From positions 17,768 through 81,767 of the forward strand of contig JADGFI010000025.1 of the NCBI GenBank assembly GCA_016743945.1: a stretch of 64,000 bases of DNA, in the 5' to 3' direction. The notes under the pieces were generated by a model. It was not told the DNA's origin. It worked only from the letters and a program-made list of their open reading frames with translations, and searched no databases. Source of the stretch: Desulfobacteraceae bacterium (GTDB lineage Bacteria; Desulfobacterota; Desulfobacteria; Desulfobacterales; Desulfobacteraceae). The position numbers and the translations under genes are program-made. Numbering within the stretch: position 1 is the stretch's first letter; every line of letters begins with the position of its first letter. Below, in pieces: positions 1 through 9,284 of the stretch.

Positions 1-17
1 GTGTATCAAAGAAATAC

Positions 18-713
18 ATGCAAGGGAGAATGGACACTAACATGTTATTGTTATCCTATCCGATTGAGAGTGATACCCCAACCTATGGCGATCGAAATAG
101 AATTGTGCTGTCGAAGACAAGCAATATAAATGCTGGTGACCCTGCAAACGATACGTACCTGTCAATGACCGTACATAGTGGCACACACATCGATTTACCT
201 CGGCATTTTTATGCCAACGGTCAAGTATGGAATGATTTTGATCTAACCTCCTGGCATTTTAATCACCCGGTATTAATTGACCTGAAACCAGAGTCACAGA
301 TTATTTCAGATCAACTGACTGCATTAATGGAGAACATTGAAAATAAAGAAGACGTCGATATTATTTTAGTTAAAACAGGCTTCTGTTATCAACGCAAGAA
401 TAGAGAACAAATTTTGAAAAATTACGGTTTCAGCCAGGAAGTAGCTGATTATATTCGATATCATTTCCCCAATGTCCGTGCTTTTGGATTTGATACGCTT
501 TCTGTATCAAGCTTTTCAAACCGTCCATTGGGACGAATAGCACATAGAGCATTTTTAAATCCAGATAAGCCAATATTATTGATTGAAGACATGGACTTAA
601 CAAAATGTTCTGAAAAATCAATCTTAAAAAAGATCATTATTGCACCATTATTCATTCAAGATTCCGATGCACTGCCTTGTACTATTTACGCATACGAGGT
701 GGACGACTTATGA
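18..713 (+). CDS. Cyclase-family (kynurenine formamidase-like) metal hydrolase
   Basis: The protein has the cyclase-family (PF04199) metal-binding signature HSGTHIDLPRHF near residue 55, the motif of bacterial arylformamidases and related amide/lactone hydrolases. Length (about 220-230 aa) fits the family. The start is uncertain: ATGs at 18, 30 and 42 are in frame, the frame is open to the window edge, and the family usually begins just before the LSYPIE-like strand, which favours the ATG at 42. It sits at the head of an AT-rich glycan-type cluster rather than in a tryptophan or polyketide pathway, so the substrate is unknown. Its stop overlaps a following ATG (ATGA). Confidence 0.8.
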   Translation: MQGRMDTNMLLLSYPIESDTPTYGDRNRIVLSKTSNINAGDPANDTYLSMTVHSGTHIDLPRHFYANGQVWNDFDLTSWHFNHPVLIDLKPESQIISDQLTALMENIENKEDVDIILVKTGFCYQRKNREQILKNYGFSQEVADYIRYHFPNVRAFGFDTLSVSSFSNRPLGRIAHRAFLNPDKPILLIEDMDLTKCSEKSILKKIIIAPLFIQDSDALPCTIYAYEVDDL

Positions 714-823
714 CTATTGCTATTTATAGTATTTCCCAAAGAGATATCCTGTCTTGTTTCGTGAAGAGTAAACAGTCTCAGAAAATGAGGTTCTCTCCCT
801 ATGATAAAAACTATTTTTTTTGA
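710..823 (+). CDS. Small overlapping ORF, 37 aa, doubtful
   Basis: An ATG overlaps the stop of the cyclase gene (ATGA), and the frame runs 37 codons into the first codons of the HAD gene, ending in its T-rich start region. It begins MTIAIYS and has no recognisable domain. It could be a translated leader, a truncated remnant of a gene once present between the two, or chance. The coupling-type overlap is the only positive evidence. Confidence 0.2.
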   Translation: MTIAIYSISQRDILSCFVKSKQSQKMRFSPYDKNYFF

Positions 824-1445
824 CTTTGACGGTGTCATTTGTGAATCTGTTTCAATTAAAACAGATGCGTTTTATGAAATGTATCTACCCTATGGCGCTG
901 ATATTGCCAAACTAATCAAGCTGCATCACCTGGCAAATGGGGGTATGTCACGCTTTGATAAATTTGTTCATTATCACAAGCATTTTCTCAATACTCACTT
1001 GTCTTCAGAGGATGTGAACAAATTGGCAAACTGTTTTTCAGAAATTGTGTTAGCGAAAATTATAAAAGCGCCCCTTGTAGGTGGGATAAAAACATTCCTT
1101 CAAAAACAGAGTAGTGAATTTCGATGCCATGTAATTTCTGCCACTCCAGATGAAGAAATTAAGCAAATTGTTAAACGAAAAGGTTTGCAACCGTTTTTTA
1201 AAAGTGTTCATGGTTCCCCAACAAGTAAAACAAACTGGGTAAAAATGATTATAACTGAAGCAGGACTAAAACTATCTGAATGTGTTTTTATTGGAGATGC
1301 AAACGCAGATTATGAAGCGGCAAAAAAAAACAATATTCAATTCATTTTGAGATGTACGGAGGATAACAAATTGCTATTCTCTGATTTAGATGTGATTAGT
1401 ATACCAGCGTTTTATAAATTTTATGATGTCTTGAGAGCTTTATAA
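801..1445 (+). CDS. HAD-superfamily phosphatase (phosphoglycolate phosphatase-like)
   Basis: HAD motif I (DFDGV) with both aspartates lies at residues 8-12. Motif II is VISATPDE near residue 112, and motif IV (GDANADYEAA) is near residue 163. Between motifs I and II is a helical cap, giving a C1-cap HAD phosphatase of normal length (214 aa). HAD enzymes dephosphorylate small phospho-metabolites through an aspartyl-phosphate. Between a cyclase-family hydrolase and two glycosyltransferases the substrate is plausibly a sugar phosphate, but that is inference. The ATG at 801 has a GAGG about ten bases upstream. Confidence 0.82.
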   Translation: MIKTIFFDFDGVICESVSIKTDAFYEMYLPYGADIAKLIKLHHLANGGMSRFDKFVHYHKHFLNTHLSSEDVNKLANCFSEIVLAKIIKAPLVGGIKTFLQKQSSEFRCHVISATPDEEIKQIVKRKGLQPFFKSVHGSPTSKTNWVKMIITEAGLKLSECVFIGDANADYEAAKKNNIQFILRCTEDNKLLFSDLDVISIPAFYKFYDVLRAL

Positions 1446-1453
1446 TATTAGTT

Positions 1454-2305
1454 ATGTTTTCTATTATTTTATGTACGGTTAATCGGCTTAAGACCGTTAA
1501 TAATTTTTTAAATTCCCTTGCACAACAAACATGCCAGGAATATGAATTAATTATTGTGGATCAAAATAATCATAATAAAATTTCTGAACTTGTGAAACAG
1601 TATAATTTTTCTTTTATTAAAATACTAAAAACGGATCGCGGGCTTTCAAAAGCCAGAAACCTTGGTATTTCTTACAGCTCAGGAGAATTATTAGCGTTTC
1701 CTGATGATGACTGTCAATACCCTCCTGATTTGCTGCATAATGTAAAACAATTGTTTGATACATTACCAGCTAATATTCTGATGGGTAAAACCATTGACAT
1801 ATCGACAGGCAAAATTGTAGCCGGGAAAAAAGATTATCACAACTTTACAATGAAACCTTTGTGTTTTGCAGGTAGCTCTACTACATTATTCATTAACCTT
1901 CTTGGTAAGAATAAAGAATCCATTAATTTTGATGAAGATTTTGGGATGGGCAGCACATTTTATGCTGAAGAAGAAAATGATCTTTTAATGCGATTATTGC
2001 ACAATGGTTGGACTGGTTTTTACCGCCCGGATAAAATTGTTGTATACCACCCACCCTCAGATGAAGATATCAGGAATTTATACAGAGCCCAAAAAAGAGG
2101 TTTAGCACTTGGCGCTTTGGTTGCTAAGCATATTTTTATGAGATATGGGTTTGTCTTATTTATGAGATATTTAGCCTATAGAAGTCTGGGGGGAATAATC
2201 GTAAGTCTCTTACATTTCGATGTAAAAAAAATGCGATTCCAAATGACAAAATGGTGTGGGATTTGGAAAGGATTTATGCTTTATAGCAAAAAAAGAATAT
2301 TTTAA
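1454..2305 (+). CDS. GT2-family glycosyltransferase
   Basis: The N-terminus (SIILCTVNR) and the acidic cluster FPDDDCQYP near residue 95 are the nucleotide-sugar and metal-binding elements of a GT-A fold, family 2 transferase. A second acidic stretch, AEEENDLLMR, sits where the catalytic base is expected. The C-terminal third is basic and hydrophobic and probably associates with the membrane. It starts 8 bases after the HAD gene with no clear Shine-Dalgarno, suggesting coupling. Probable role is adding a sugar during surface-glycan synthesis; donor and acceptor are unknown. Confidence 0.85.
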   Translation: MFSIILCTVNRLKTVNNFLNSLAQQTCQEYELIIVDQNNHNKISELVKQYNFSFIKILKTDRGLSKARNLGISYSSGELLAFPDDDCQYPPDLLHNVKQLFDTLPANILMGKTIDISTGKIVAGKKDYHNFTMKPLCFAGSSTTLFINLLGKNKESINFDEDFGMGSTFYAEEENDLLMRLLHNGWTGFYRPDKIVVYHPPSDEDIRNLYRAQKRGLALGALVAKHIFMRYGFVLFMRYLAYRSLGGIIVSLLHFDVKKMRFQMTKWCGIWKGFMLYSKKRIF

Positions 2306-2324
2306 TTTGCATTTGCAAATTAAA
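2301..2324 (+). repeat. AT-rich perfect palindrome at the GT2 gene end
   Basis: Ten-base arms (TTTAATTTGC and GCAAATTAAA) flank a 4-base loop and overlap the stop codon of the GT2 gene. No long T-run follows, so it could be a weak hairpin that separates the two glycosyltransferase messages, or a protein-binding site. Confidence 0.4.
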
Positions 2325-2356
2325 GAGAGTGCATGCAAGCAAAAAAAGGGCTGTAA

Positions 2357-3394
2357 GTGAAATTAATTTTTAATGGCCGGATCTTTAAACACTCTGTAAA
2401 AACGGGTGTTGAAGTTTATGCGGAGCAAATTTTAAAAAACTTATATAAACACATATCACTGACTTGTGTAGAACCAAACACAAAAAATAAATATGTACAG
2501 CACCTTTGGGAACATAGTTTATTACCATTGAAAGCAAAAAAATTTGATCTAATATTTTCTCCTTCGAGTTCACCGATATTTAAACCCAAAAAAGTTAAAT
2601 TAATAGCAACTATTCACGATATAGCATTTTTAAAGTACCCTGATACAGTTTCCAAGCCATTCTATTACTATTACCGCTTTCTTACCCCAAGAATCATAAA
2701 TGTGTCCGATGCTATTGTGACAGTTTCCCATTTCAGCAAATGTGAAATCGAAGCATATTATCCAAATGCAAGGGGCAAAACATATGTGATCCATAATGGC
2801 GTGGACCAGCGAAATACATATGATGTTAACGTAAAAAAAGAACCTTTCATGCTATTTGTGGGCAGCTTTAATAAACGGAAAAATTTAATCCGTCTGCTTA
2901 GAGCCTATCTGTTAATTGCTGATCATGTAGATTGCAAGTTAATGCTTATAGGAAATTTTTCTGATATCTTCATATTTTCCCAAAAAGAGCAACAATTGCT
3001 TCAAAAAGCCTTTGCCCATCCTGCCATCGAATTTCGGGAAGATGTTACGAACGACGAGTTGGTTGAATGTTACCAAAAAGCTCTGTTTTTTGTTTATCCC
3101 TCTCTTTATGAAGGGTTTGGCATACCCCCTGTCGAAGCAATGGCTTGTGGTACGCCGGTGTTAACCTCCAATGTGGCATCGCTACCTGAGGTGTGTGGCA
3201 ATGCAGCGTATTACGTCAATCCCCGTGATGTGGAATGCATTCGAAAAGGAATGTTAGAGATGATCCAAAATAAAACTTTACGACAAAATCTAATAATAAA
3301 AGGACTAAAGCAAAGCAAAAAATACAATTGGAAAAACTCCGCTAAACAACATCTGAAGCTGTTTCAAGAAATTATGCTTACCAAAAAATATTAA
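2357..3394 (+). CDS. GT4-family (GT-B) glycosyltransferase
   Basis: A GT-B enzyme of 345 aa. The C-terminal half has the family 4 signature [11 protein letters not shown], then a [15 protein letters not shown] block with the EX7E glutamates that bind the nucleotide-sugar donor. The N-terminal domain holds GVEVYAEQ-type acceptor-side sequence. It starts with GTG; AAAAGGG lies about six bases upstream, so the start is well placed. It closes the AT-rich glycan cluster, in the same direction as the GT2 gene. Likely a retaining mannosyl- or glucosyl-type transferase for a surface polysaccharide; the donor cannot be told. Confidence 0.88.
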   Translation: MKLIFNGRIFKHSVKTGVEVYAEQILKNLYKHISLTCVEPNTKNKYVQHLWEHSLLPLKAKKFDLIFSPSSSPIFKPKKVKLIATIHDIAFLKYPDTVSKPFYYYYRFLTPRIINVSDAIVTVSHFSKCEIEAYYPNARGKTYVIHNGVDQRNTYDVNVKKEPFMLFVGSFNKRKNLIRLLRAYLLIADHVDCKLMLIGNFSDIFIFSQKEQQLLQKAFAHPAIEFREDVTNDELVECYQKALFFVYPSLYEGFGIPPVEAMACGTPVLTSNVASLPEVCGNAAYYVNPRDVECIRKGMLEMIQNKTLRQNLIIKGLKQSKKYNWKNSAKQHLKLFQEIMLTKKY

Positions 3395-3428
3395 CGACTG
3401 AGATGCCAGTGTTCATTATCAGGCCTAC

Positions 3429-4373
3429 TTATCCAGTGAAAATCACTGTGACCTGGGCTCTTCTTTCGAAGGATTTTTGTTGGGAGGGTCCTTTTGCGGC
3501 AAACCGATATTCGCCCGTGGTTTCAATTTTAAAAATGGAAGGCTTAAGGCCTTGCTTCACCAGTTCATGGATGATATTGGCAGCTCTTGTGGCCCCTAAT
3601 TCAAAATTGGAAGGGTATTGTTTAGTATTGATGGGGAGGGTATCTGCATAGCCGTTTACCAGAACCTTGACATCATAGGGCTTTAGAAAGGAAGCAAGCT
3701 TTTTAAAAAAGGATTGATACTCTTTGGAAACCTTTGCACTTCCAGAAGAGAAAAGGATGGGAAGAGTGGTTTCGATTCGAAGACAGGTATCATCCCCATT
3801 TACTGCCACCCAGTCCTCAAGGTCTGCTTTTTTAACGGCTGCTTCAATTTGAGATTTTTTAATGGTATTGGATTTGTCCATAATGGGTTTTGAAATCTCA
3901 GGGGAAATCTTTTGGATGGCTATTGACTCAGGTGCCTTCTTTTGAATGGCTGTTTGCATATTATCGGATTCTATTTTTTTTCTCGAATCAAGCTCTTTTA
4001 AATAATGGGAGGAGAGGGTTTCTAATCTAATCTTTTCTTTATGCAGTATTGTACTTTTTTCTTCTTTGGCTCTTACAGATTCCATCAAGTTGCGGGGTGG
4101 TTTTTCCCCGGCATCCTGAATTCGATTAATCTTAAGGATCAGCCAGTTTGTTTCTTTTTTTATCTCCACGATTTGAGCGTCCAGAACCATGGCCTTGATC
4201 TGGTAACTTTCAAGGACAGATTCCAATTCCATAGTGGTATAGGCATCAGTATTTAACAATTTTTTCTCATAATACCCTGCCCCGGCCGATTGAAGGATAA
4301 GAAAAAAGCCCATAAAAACTGACAAAGACACAATAAAAACCCAGGACCAAACATTGGACCGTAACCTTCCCAT
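3429..4373 (-). CDS. OmpA-domain protein with N-terminal membrane anchor and coiled coil
   Basis: The annotated start is the ATG at 4373, preceded by GGAGG at five bases, which is better than the longer ORF-track start at 4424. A single membrane segment (about residues 12-33) is followed by a long charged coiled coil (about 50-160). A C-terminal OmpA/MotB-type peptidoglycan-binding domain keeps the diaminopimelate-binding Asp (NGYADT) and the conserved Arg (ELGATRAANII). Despite the MotB-like C-terminus the membrane helix lacks the stator Asp, so it is not a motor protein. It is probably an inner-membrane-to-cell-wall tether. It lies downstream of an LPP20 lipoprotein on the same strand. Confidence 0.8.
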   Translation of the reverse strand: MGRLRSNVWSWVFIVSLSVFMGFFLILQSAGAGYYEKKLLNTDAYTTMELESVLESYQIKAMVLDAQIVEIKKETNWLILKINRIQDAGEKPPRNLMESVRAKEEKSTILHKEKIRLETLSSHYLKELDSRKKIESDNMQTAIQKKAPESIAIQKISPEISKPIMDKSNTIKKSQIEAAVKKADLEDWVAVNGDDTCLRIETTLPILFSSGSAKVSKEYQSFFKKLASFLKPYDVKVLVNGYADTLPINTKQYPSNFELGATRAANIIHELVKQGLKPSIFKIETTGEYRFAAKGPSQQKSFERRAQVTVIFTG

Positions 4374-4447
4374 AACAACCTCCAAAACAAAATTACAGGG
4401 TACTAACCCCATTTTAACCGCCATCTTAATTTACGTTAGCAACTCTT

Positions 4448-4969
4448 TTAAGAAGGTCCACTGTCTGTGATCGAAGTGTTTGAAGTTGCTACCGGTTTGA
4501 CATTTTGGCCGATACCTACAGGCCACCAGACCATTCCGTCTTTAGAAAAATTGATTCTCAGCCGCAGCCTGGCATTTGTAATGCCATATTCCCCCTGGGT
4601 AATTTCCATTATTTCGGTTCCCCTCAACCAGGACTGGGTATGAATCTGAATCACATCATGATTCACCGTTCCCCTGCCGGCCTTCATGAACGCATCCACA
4701 TAGACACCCCGGACTTTTTCCACAAGCTGGCGGTAACCGTCTGCCACGGCTGCCCGTTCGGCCATCAAAACAGCTTCCCCCTTGGTAAGGGCATTTTCCG
4801 GCTCAAGCCCTTTGCCGATGACATAAAAGGATACAACTTTGTGATTATCCGCACCGCCCCCGGGAGAACCAAGAACTCCGCCAGGTGAACTGACGGTTGA
4901 CTGGGTGGTCGCACACCCGAAGAAAAACAACCCCAAAAGAGCTACTGACAACAAAACAAGTTTTTTCAT
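4448..4969 (-). CDS. LPP20-family outer-membrane lipoprotein (FlgP-like)
   Basis: A lipoprotein signal peptide ends in a lipobox (FFGC at residues 16-19). The mature part has the LPP20 domain (PF02169), with the typical run KGEAVLMAERAAVADGYRQL and a following VRGVYVDAF segment. The domain occurs in Helicobacter Lpp20 and in the flagellar outer-membrane protein FlgP. A flagellar role is therefore possible, since motor genes are present elsewhere in the window, but no flagellar genes are adjacent. It is transcribed with the OmpA-domain gene, 74 bases upstream of that gene's start. Confidence 0.78.
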   Translation of the reverse strand: MKKLVLLSVALLGLFFFGCATTQSTVSSPGGVLGSPGGGADNHKVVSFYVIGKGLEPENALTKGEAVLMAERAAVADGYRQLVEKVRGVYVDAFMKAGRGTVNHDVIQIHTQSWLRGTEIMEITQGEYGITNARLRLRINFSKDGMVWWPVGIGQNVKPVATSNTSITDSGPS

Positions 4970-5149
4970 TTTTTCCTTCCTAATTTTTCTTAATTAACCG
5001 GGATACTAGAACCGGCACGCCCCTTTTAACATTGCTTCCAGACAAAGCTTCATGATAAAAGAAGAATCGTCAGGAACTATAGTTAACTTTAATTATGGGG
5101 TTAATAAAACACCATTACTAAACAACATAAAAAGAAATATACAAAATTC

Positions 5150-5695
5150 ATGCCTTTGTTTTTCAAAAACCAGATACTTTTTATACTCGTGTTGATGCTT
5201 GTATGTTTTACGCTTGGTATTCATGCACCTATAAAGGCATCAGAAGGGATTGATCGCTATTATGTGCGGTATGATATTAAGTCCGGCAAAAACAAAATAA
5301 CCGATGAACGATTAACCATGGTACCGGCAAATAATGATTTCAGGGCGGAAAAATTTTCACCTTCTTTGGTTTCAAATGTCATATCTGCCGATCCCGGGGA
5401 ATCCAAACAGGCCATTGACACCCTTGCAAAAGAAAATGCCCTGAAAAACGTCCTGGAACAAAAAGGGTTAAGGTCCGTTAAAGCCCAAAACCATGAAACC
5501 ATTATCAGTTATGAGGGAATGATAATCACACCGGTTTCCCTGACGGTTTTGCCCTATGATGATGCCCAGGGAGGGTATGGATATACCGCCCGGGTTCAAT
5601 TTGCCCCCATTGCATTTCCAGATCAATGGGAAAACCTTAAAATGAAACACAGGATAAAAGAATTTTTCCATGATTTTTTCCTGTTATTCAAATAA
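5150..5695 (+). CDS. Exported protein of unknown function
   Basis: A 181-aa protein with a clear signal peptide (hydrophobic core about residues 8-25, cleavage probably after KAS). The mature part has no domain I recognise. The ALKNVLEQKG and ITPVSLTVLPYDD stretches suggest an alpha/beta secreted domain similar in size to the neighbouring LPP20 lipoprotein. It is divergent from that gene, across a 180-base gap that probably holds both promoters. A periplasmic location is inferred from the signal only. Confidence 0.6.
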   Translation: MPLFFKNQILFILVLMLVCFTLGIHAPIKASEGIDRYYVRYDIKSGKNKITDERLTMVPANNDFRAEKFSPSLVSNVISADPGESKQAIDTLAKENALKNVLEQKGLRSVKAQNHETIISYEGMIITPVSLTVLPYDDAQGGYGYTARVQFAPIAFPDQWENLKMKHRIKEFFHDFFLLFK

Positions 5696-5754
5696 CGAAA
5701 GTGTTTTCTTTTTGACGGTTTCCGTCATAATTTTGATGAATAAGGAACAAAACA

Positions 5755-7191
5755 ATGAATAAAACTCAGGTAGAAAAACAAAAAAAAAAGTTGTTTAAAA
5801 AGACACAACTAACCTATGACCAGTTGGAAAAAAAAGAGCAGAACGCTGTTTTTACTTTTGGGGATGGGTACAAGGATTTTTTAAACACAGCCAAGACAGA
5901 AAGAGAGGCGGCACAAAAAATTGTAGCCCTGGCAAAGGACAACGGCTTTGTTGATATTGATGCCTTTTTGGCCAAAAAAAAGGCCAAATCGATCCCCCGA
6001 AAGGTATTCCGACTTTTCAAGGACAAAACCGTTGCCATGGCCGTATTGGGCCAGAAAAAAATATCTGCCGGAACCCGTATTATTGCCTCCCATATTGACT
6101 CCCCCCGGTTGGATTTAAAACAAAACCCGATTTATGAAGATTTAAGTATGGCACTAATGAAAACCCATTATTACGGGGGGATTCGAAAATATCACTGGCT
6201 GGCTATTCCCCTGGCACTCCATGGCAGCATTGTTAAAGCCAATGGAGAGAAAATGGATATCATTATTGGTGAAGCAGCGGATGATCCCGTGTTCACAGTA
6301 ACAGACCTTCTGCCCCACCTGGCAGGAAAACTCCAGGGAGATAAAAAGATATCAGACGTCTTTGTCGGAGAGAAGCTGAACCTTATTGCCGGCAGTCTCC
6401 CCCTTGGCAATGACAGTGTCAAAGAACGCTTTAAACTGGGAATCTTACAATTGCTCAATGATCAATACGGTATTGTTGAAGAGGATTTTATCAGTGCGGA
6501 AATAGAAGCGGTCCCGGCAGGAAGTGCACGGGACATTGGGTTTGACCGATCCATGATCGGCGCCTATGGCCAGGATGACCGAATCTGTGCCTTCACAAGT
6601 CTTTCAGCCTTGTTTGACACCCCCGCACCTGAACGAACAGCCATTGCCCTTTTCTTTGATAAGGAAGAGATCGGCAGTGAAGGCAGCGGTGGGGCAAAAT
6701 CCAGTTTTTTGGAAGATTTTGTCTCGGACCTACTGTTTTTAAACCAGGAACCAACGGACAGCAGGCATCTGAGAAAAACACTGATCAACTCCCAGTGCCT
6801 GTCTGCAGATGTAAATGCTGCCATGGATCCGGATTTTAAAGAGGTGCATGAAAAACACAATGCCCCCCGCTTAGGATTTGGCATCTGCCTGACAAAATTT
6901 ACCGGGGTTGGCGGAAAATCAGGATCAAATGACGCCAGTGCCGAATTTGTAGGCCTTATCAGAACCCTGTTCAATGAAAATAAAATTGCCTGGCAGACGG
7001 GGGAACTGGGAAAGATCGATGAGGGCGGCGGGGGTACTGTGGCAAAATTTCTGGCCCAGTTCGGCATGGATGTCCTTGATTGCGGGCCTGCCATTTTATC
7101 CATGCATTCTCCCTTTGAAGTGGCCGGTAAAGCCGATGTGTATATGACATACAAAGGGTATAGGGCATTCTACAACAGCCCGGACAAATAG
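5755..7191 (+). CDS. apeB: M18-family aminopeptidase (aspartyl aminopeptidase)
   Basis: A dinuclear zinc aminopeptidase of family M18, about 478 aa. Visible metal and catalytic motifs in order: ASHIDSPR (zinc His and catalytic Asp, near residue 112), GQDDR (bridging Asp, near 277), KEEIGSEG (catalytic and zinc Glu, near 305), ADVNAAMDP (Asp) and SMHSPFE (zinc His, near 454). The length and the spacing of motifs are normal. AAGGA lies about eight bases before the ATG. Acts in cytoplasmic peptide turnover. A 53-bp piece of this gene (6079-6131) recurs as a relic near 9.5 kb. Confidence 0.93.
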   Translation: MNKTQVEKQKKKLFKKTQLTYDQLEKKEQNAVFTFGDGYKDFLNTAKTEREAAQKIVALAKDNGFVDIDAFLAKKKAKSIPRKVFRLFKDKTVAMAVLGQKKISAGTRIIASHIDSPRLDLKQNPIYEDLSMALMKTHYYGGIRKYHWLAIPLALHGSIVKANGEKMDIIIGEAADDPVFTVTDLLPHLAGKLQGDKKISDVFVGEKLNLIAGSLPLGNDSVKERFKLGILQLLNDQYGIVEEDFISAEIEAVPAGSARDIGFDRSMIGAYGQDDRICAFTSLSALFDTPAPERTAIALFFDKEEIGSEGSGGAKSSFLEDFVSDLLFLNQEPTDSRHLRKTLINSQCLSADVNAAMDPDFKEVHEKHNAPRLGFGICLTKFTGVGGKSGSNDASAEFVGLIRTLFNENKIAWQTGELGKIDEGGGGTVAKFLAQFGMDVLDCGPAILSMHSPFEVAGKADVYMTYKGYRAFYNSPDK

Positions 7192-7197
7192 CTTTCC

Positions 7198-8403
7198 ATG
7201 AACCATAAGATTTTTAAATTTATTATTTTCCTGGGCATGATAGGGATTGTTTTTACCCTGCCGGCAATAGCCAAGGCAAGTGCCCTGAAAAAAAATGTGG
7301 GGGTTATACTGGCCGATAATCAGGGGGAAATTTTATATTCCCAAAACAAAGATTCCTCCTTCACCCCGGCTTCCATCTTAAAAATTTTTACCAGCCTTGC
7401 CGCTGTGGATTATTTTGGCATGGATCACCGGTTTAAAACCCTGTATGCCTATGACAGGGGTTCTAAAAATCTGTATATCAAAGGATTTGGAGATCCCCTG
7501 TTTATATCAGAAGTGATCCAGGATCTGTGTGAACAAATTTTAGCCAAGACAAAGGCTGGAACTATTAACAACATTATCCTGGACCACTCATTTTTTCATC
7601 CGGATATCCACATCCCGGGGACGGGGAACTCTTTGAATCCCTATGATGCCACAAGCGGCGCCCTGTGTGCAAATTTTAATACCCTGGCATTTAAATGGGA
7701 CCCCCTTCACAAAAAATATCTTAGTGCAGAACCCCAAACCCCTCTGCTCACGGATTTTATAGGGGATATTAAAAAATCGGGACAAAAACAGGGCAGAATC
7801 TTACTTTCACCAAAACAGCGCCGAGATTATCCAGGCCTGCTGATTAAATTCTTCCTTGCAAAAAAAGGGGTGCCTGTCAAAGGCATTGTTCACCAGGGTT
7901 GTTTTGATCCGGCAGATGGACAGACATTTGCTTATGAATCATCGTTTACACTCGAAGAAAACCTTCAAAAGCTTTTGAAATATTCAAATAATTTTATGGC
8001 AAACCAGCTAATACTGGCCATGGGAGCAGACAAAGAGGGCTCCCCTGCCACACTTGAAAAAGGAGTTAACGTTCTTGAAGCATTTAGCCGGAAAAAATTA
8101 GGGCTGACACAATTAACCCTTGCAGAAGGCTCAGGCATTTCAAGGAAAAACAGGGTTTCACCCCAGCAAATGCTCAAAATCCTAATGGTGTTTATGCCCT
8201 TTCATAGCCTTTTGGAAATCAAGGGAGAGGAATATTATAAAACCGGCACCCTGTCCGATGTCAGATGCCGGGCCGGCTTTATTCTGGGAAAAGACAAAAG
8301 ACTCTACCCTTTTGCAATCATGGTCAATGAAGAAAACAAGGGATATGATTCCATTCACCGGGACCTGCTCCATCGGGTCAACATGATCACAAAAGACCAC
8401 TGA
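7198..8403 (+). CDS. dacB: D-alanyl-D-alanine carboxypeptidase/endopeptidase, PBP4 type (S13)
   Basis: A low-molecular-weight penicillin-binding protein of the S13/PBP4 family. The signal peptide ends near residue 27. The three active-site motifs are present: SILK (nucleophile Ser59 and Lys62), SNN near residue 263 and KTG near 348. At 401 aa it is shorter than E. coli PBP4, so the inserted domains are probably reduced. It trims or cleaves peptidoglycan cross-links in the periplasm. It starts six bases after the M18 gene and is probably translated from the same message. Confidence 0.9.
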   Translation: MNHKIFKFIIFLGMIGIVFTLPAIAKASALKKNVGVILADNQGEILYSQNKDSSFTPASILKIFTSLAAVDYFGMDHRFKTLYAYDRGSKNLYIKGFGDPLFISEVIQDLCEQILAKTKAGTINNIILDHSFFHPDIHIPGTGNSLNPYDATSGALCANFNTLAFKWDPLHKKYLSAEPQTPLLTDFIGDIKKSGQKQGRILLSPKQRRDYPGLLIKFFLAKKGVPVKGIVHQGCFDPADGQTFAYESSFTLEENLQKLLKYSNNFMANQLILAMGADKEGSPATLEKGVNVLEAFSRKKLGLTQLTLAEGSGISRKNRVSPQQMLKILMVFMPFHSLLEIKGEEYYKTGTLSDVRCRAGFILGKDKRLYPFAIMVNEENKGYDSIHRDLLHRVNMITKDH

Positions 8404-8765
8404 CTTCTGTCTGCAGCAAAAGCTGAGAATTCCATGAATAGAATCGTACTTGATGCCGAAGAAAGCTGATATTGACACAATGGCATAATCGGCATCAGTG
8501 ATGTCCGGTTAGATTTTGCATCACGTGAGTTCCTTTGTTCTTTGGAATCATTGTCGCTGGTACGCCTATAATTATCTTGTCCGTTAAATAAACAAGAAAA
8601 TATGGCAAATTTGTATATAAACCGTGTATGTACAATGGGCGAGTTTTAAAACAAATGCATCAAGGTCTTAAATCTTCAAATAATGGTGTGTTAGAGGCTC
8701 TAAGAAAGTTTGATCATTTGAATAGAGTGTTTTGAAGATGAAAATAAAAAAAGATAGGGGATCTT
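8404..8765. other. Gene-free stretch before the toxin-antitoxin region
   Basis: About 360 bases with short frames only and many stops. I see no convincing gene, tRNA or terminator. It marks the left edge of the rearranged toxin-antitoxin region and may hold decayed sequence. Confidence 0.5.
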
Positions 8766-9011
8766 TTATTTGTAACTGTCTTTTCGATGTAAGATTCTAC
8801 CAATTTCAATTGTATTTTCCAATACATCAAATAAGATTCTGTAATCTCCAATTCTACGACGATATGCAGGTTCAAAATTTGTCAATTTTTTCAAATTCGA
8901 AATATCTGGAAAATTTTTAAGTTCCGCAATTTTTAAATGAATTTTTTCTCTATTTTGACGATCAATTTTTATTAGATCTTTAATGGCACTTTTGCGAATA
9001 TTAACTTTCAT
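8766..9011 (-). CDS. RelE/ParE-family toxin
   Basis: An 81-aa RelE/ParE-fold toxin. The N-terminus MKVNIRKSAIKDL, the central LTNFEPAYRRRIGDYRILFDV and the C-terminal IEIGRILHRKDSY fit the family, which cleaves mRNA on the ribosome or poisons gyrase. RIGDYRILF is the core strand and HRKDSY the C-terminal basic motif. The start at 9011 is preferred to the track start at 9026, since the family begins with this beta strand. It overlaps the antitoxin stop by 11 bases, as is usual for these pairs. Confidence 0.85.
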   Translation of the reverse strand: MKVNIRKSAIKDLIKIDRQNREKIHLKIAELKNFPDISNLKKLTNFEPAYRRRIGDYRILFDVLENTIEIGRILHRKDSYK

Positions 9012-9189
9012 TTTCCAGATACTCATTAAAGGGAATAGATTTCTCTTTTCTTGTGGCTTTTAATAATTTCAAATCATCTATATCTTCTTTTGAAATGATT
9101 TCTAAACCATCATTTTTTAAATGCTCTAAAAACCACATGACTTTATCAACTAATTGTTTATTGTTAATGTTTATTGTTATTGAATGCAT
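9001..9189 (-). CDS. Antitoxin of the RelE/ParE pair
   Basis: A 62-aa acidic protein directly upstream of and overlapping the toxin gene. The start at 9189 is set by AGGAG seven bases upstream; the longer track start lacks this. It reads MHSITININNKQL and ends with a KSIPFNEYLENE tail of the sort that wraps the toxin. The type of its N-terminal DNA-binding domain is not clear. Position and size make an antitoxin very likely. The pair probably represses its own promoter. Confidence 0.75.
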   Translation of the reverse strand: MHSITININNKQLVDKVMWFLEHLKNDGLEIISKEDIDDLKLLKATRKEKSIPFNEYLENES

Positions 9190-9284
9190 TATAAATCTCC
9201 TGTGTATGTGTCTCAAATTATAAACTTTTCGATATAATCATATCCCATATTTATTTTATTCACAATTGAAATTGTTCATAGATC

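Noticed and set aside
3429-4373. Calling the OmpA-domain protein MotB
   Set aside because: The C-terminal domain is MotB-like, but the membrane helix has no Asp of the stator type and no MotA is adjacent; the true motB is at 48587.
6564-7154. 196-aa minus-strand ORF over the M18 gene
   Set aside because: Antisense, Ser/Pro-rich, no domain; the M18 frame carries all zinc ligands.
8732-8920. 62-aa plus-strand ORF over the RelE/ParE toxin
   Set aside because: Mostly antisense to the toxin, with no domain.
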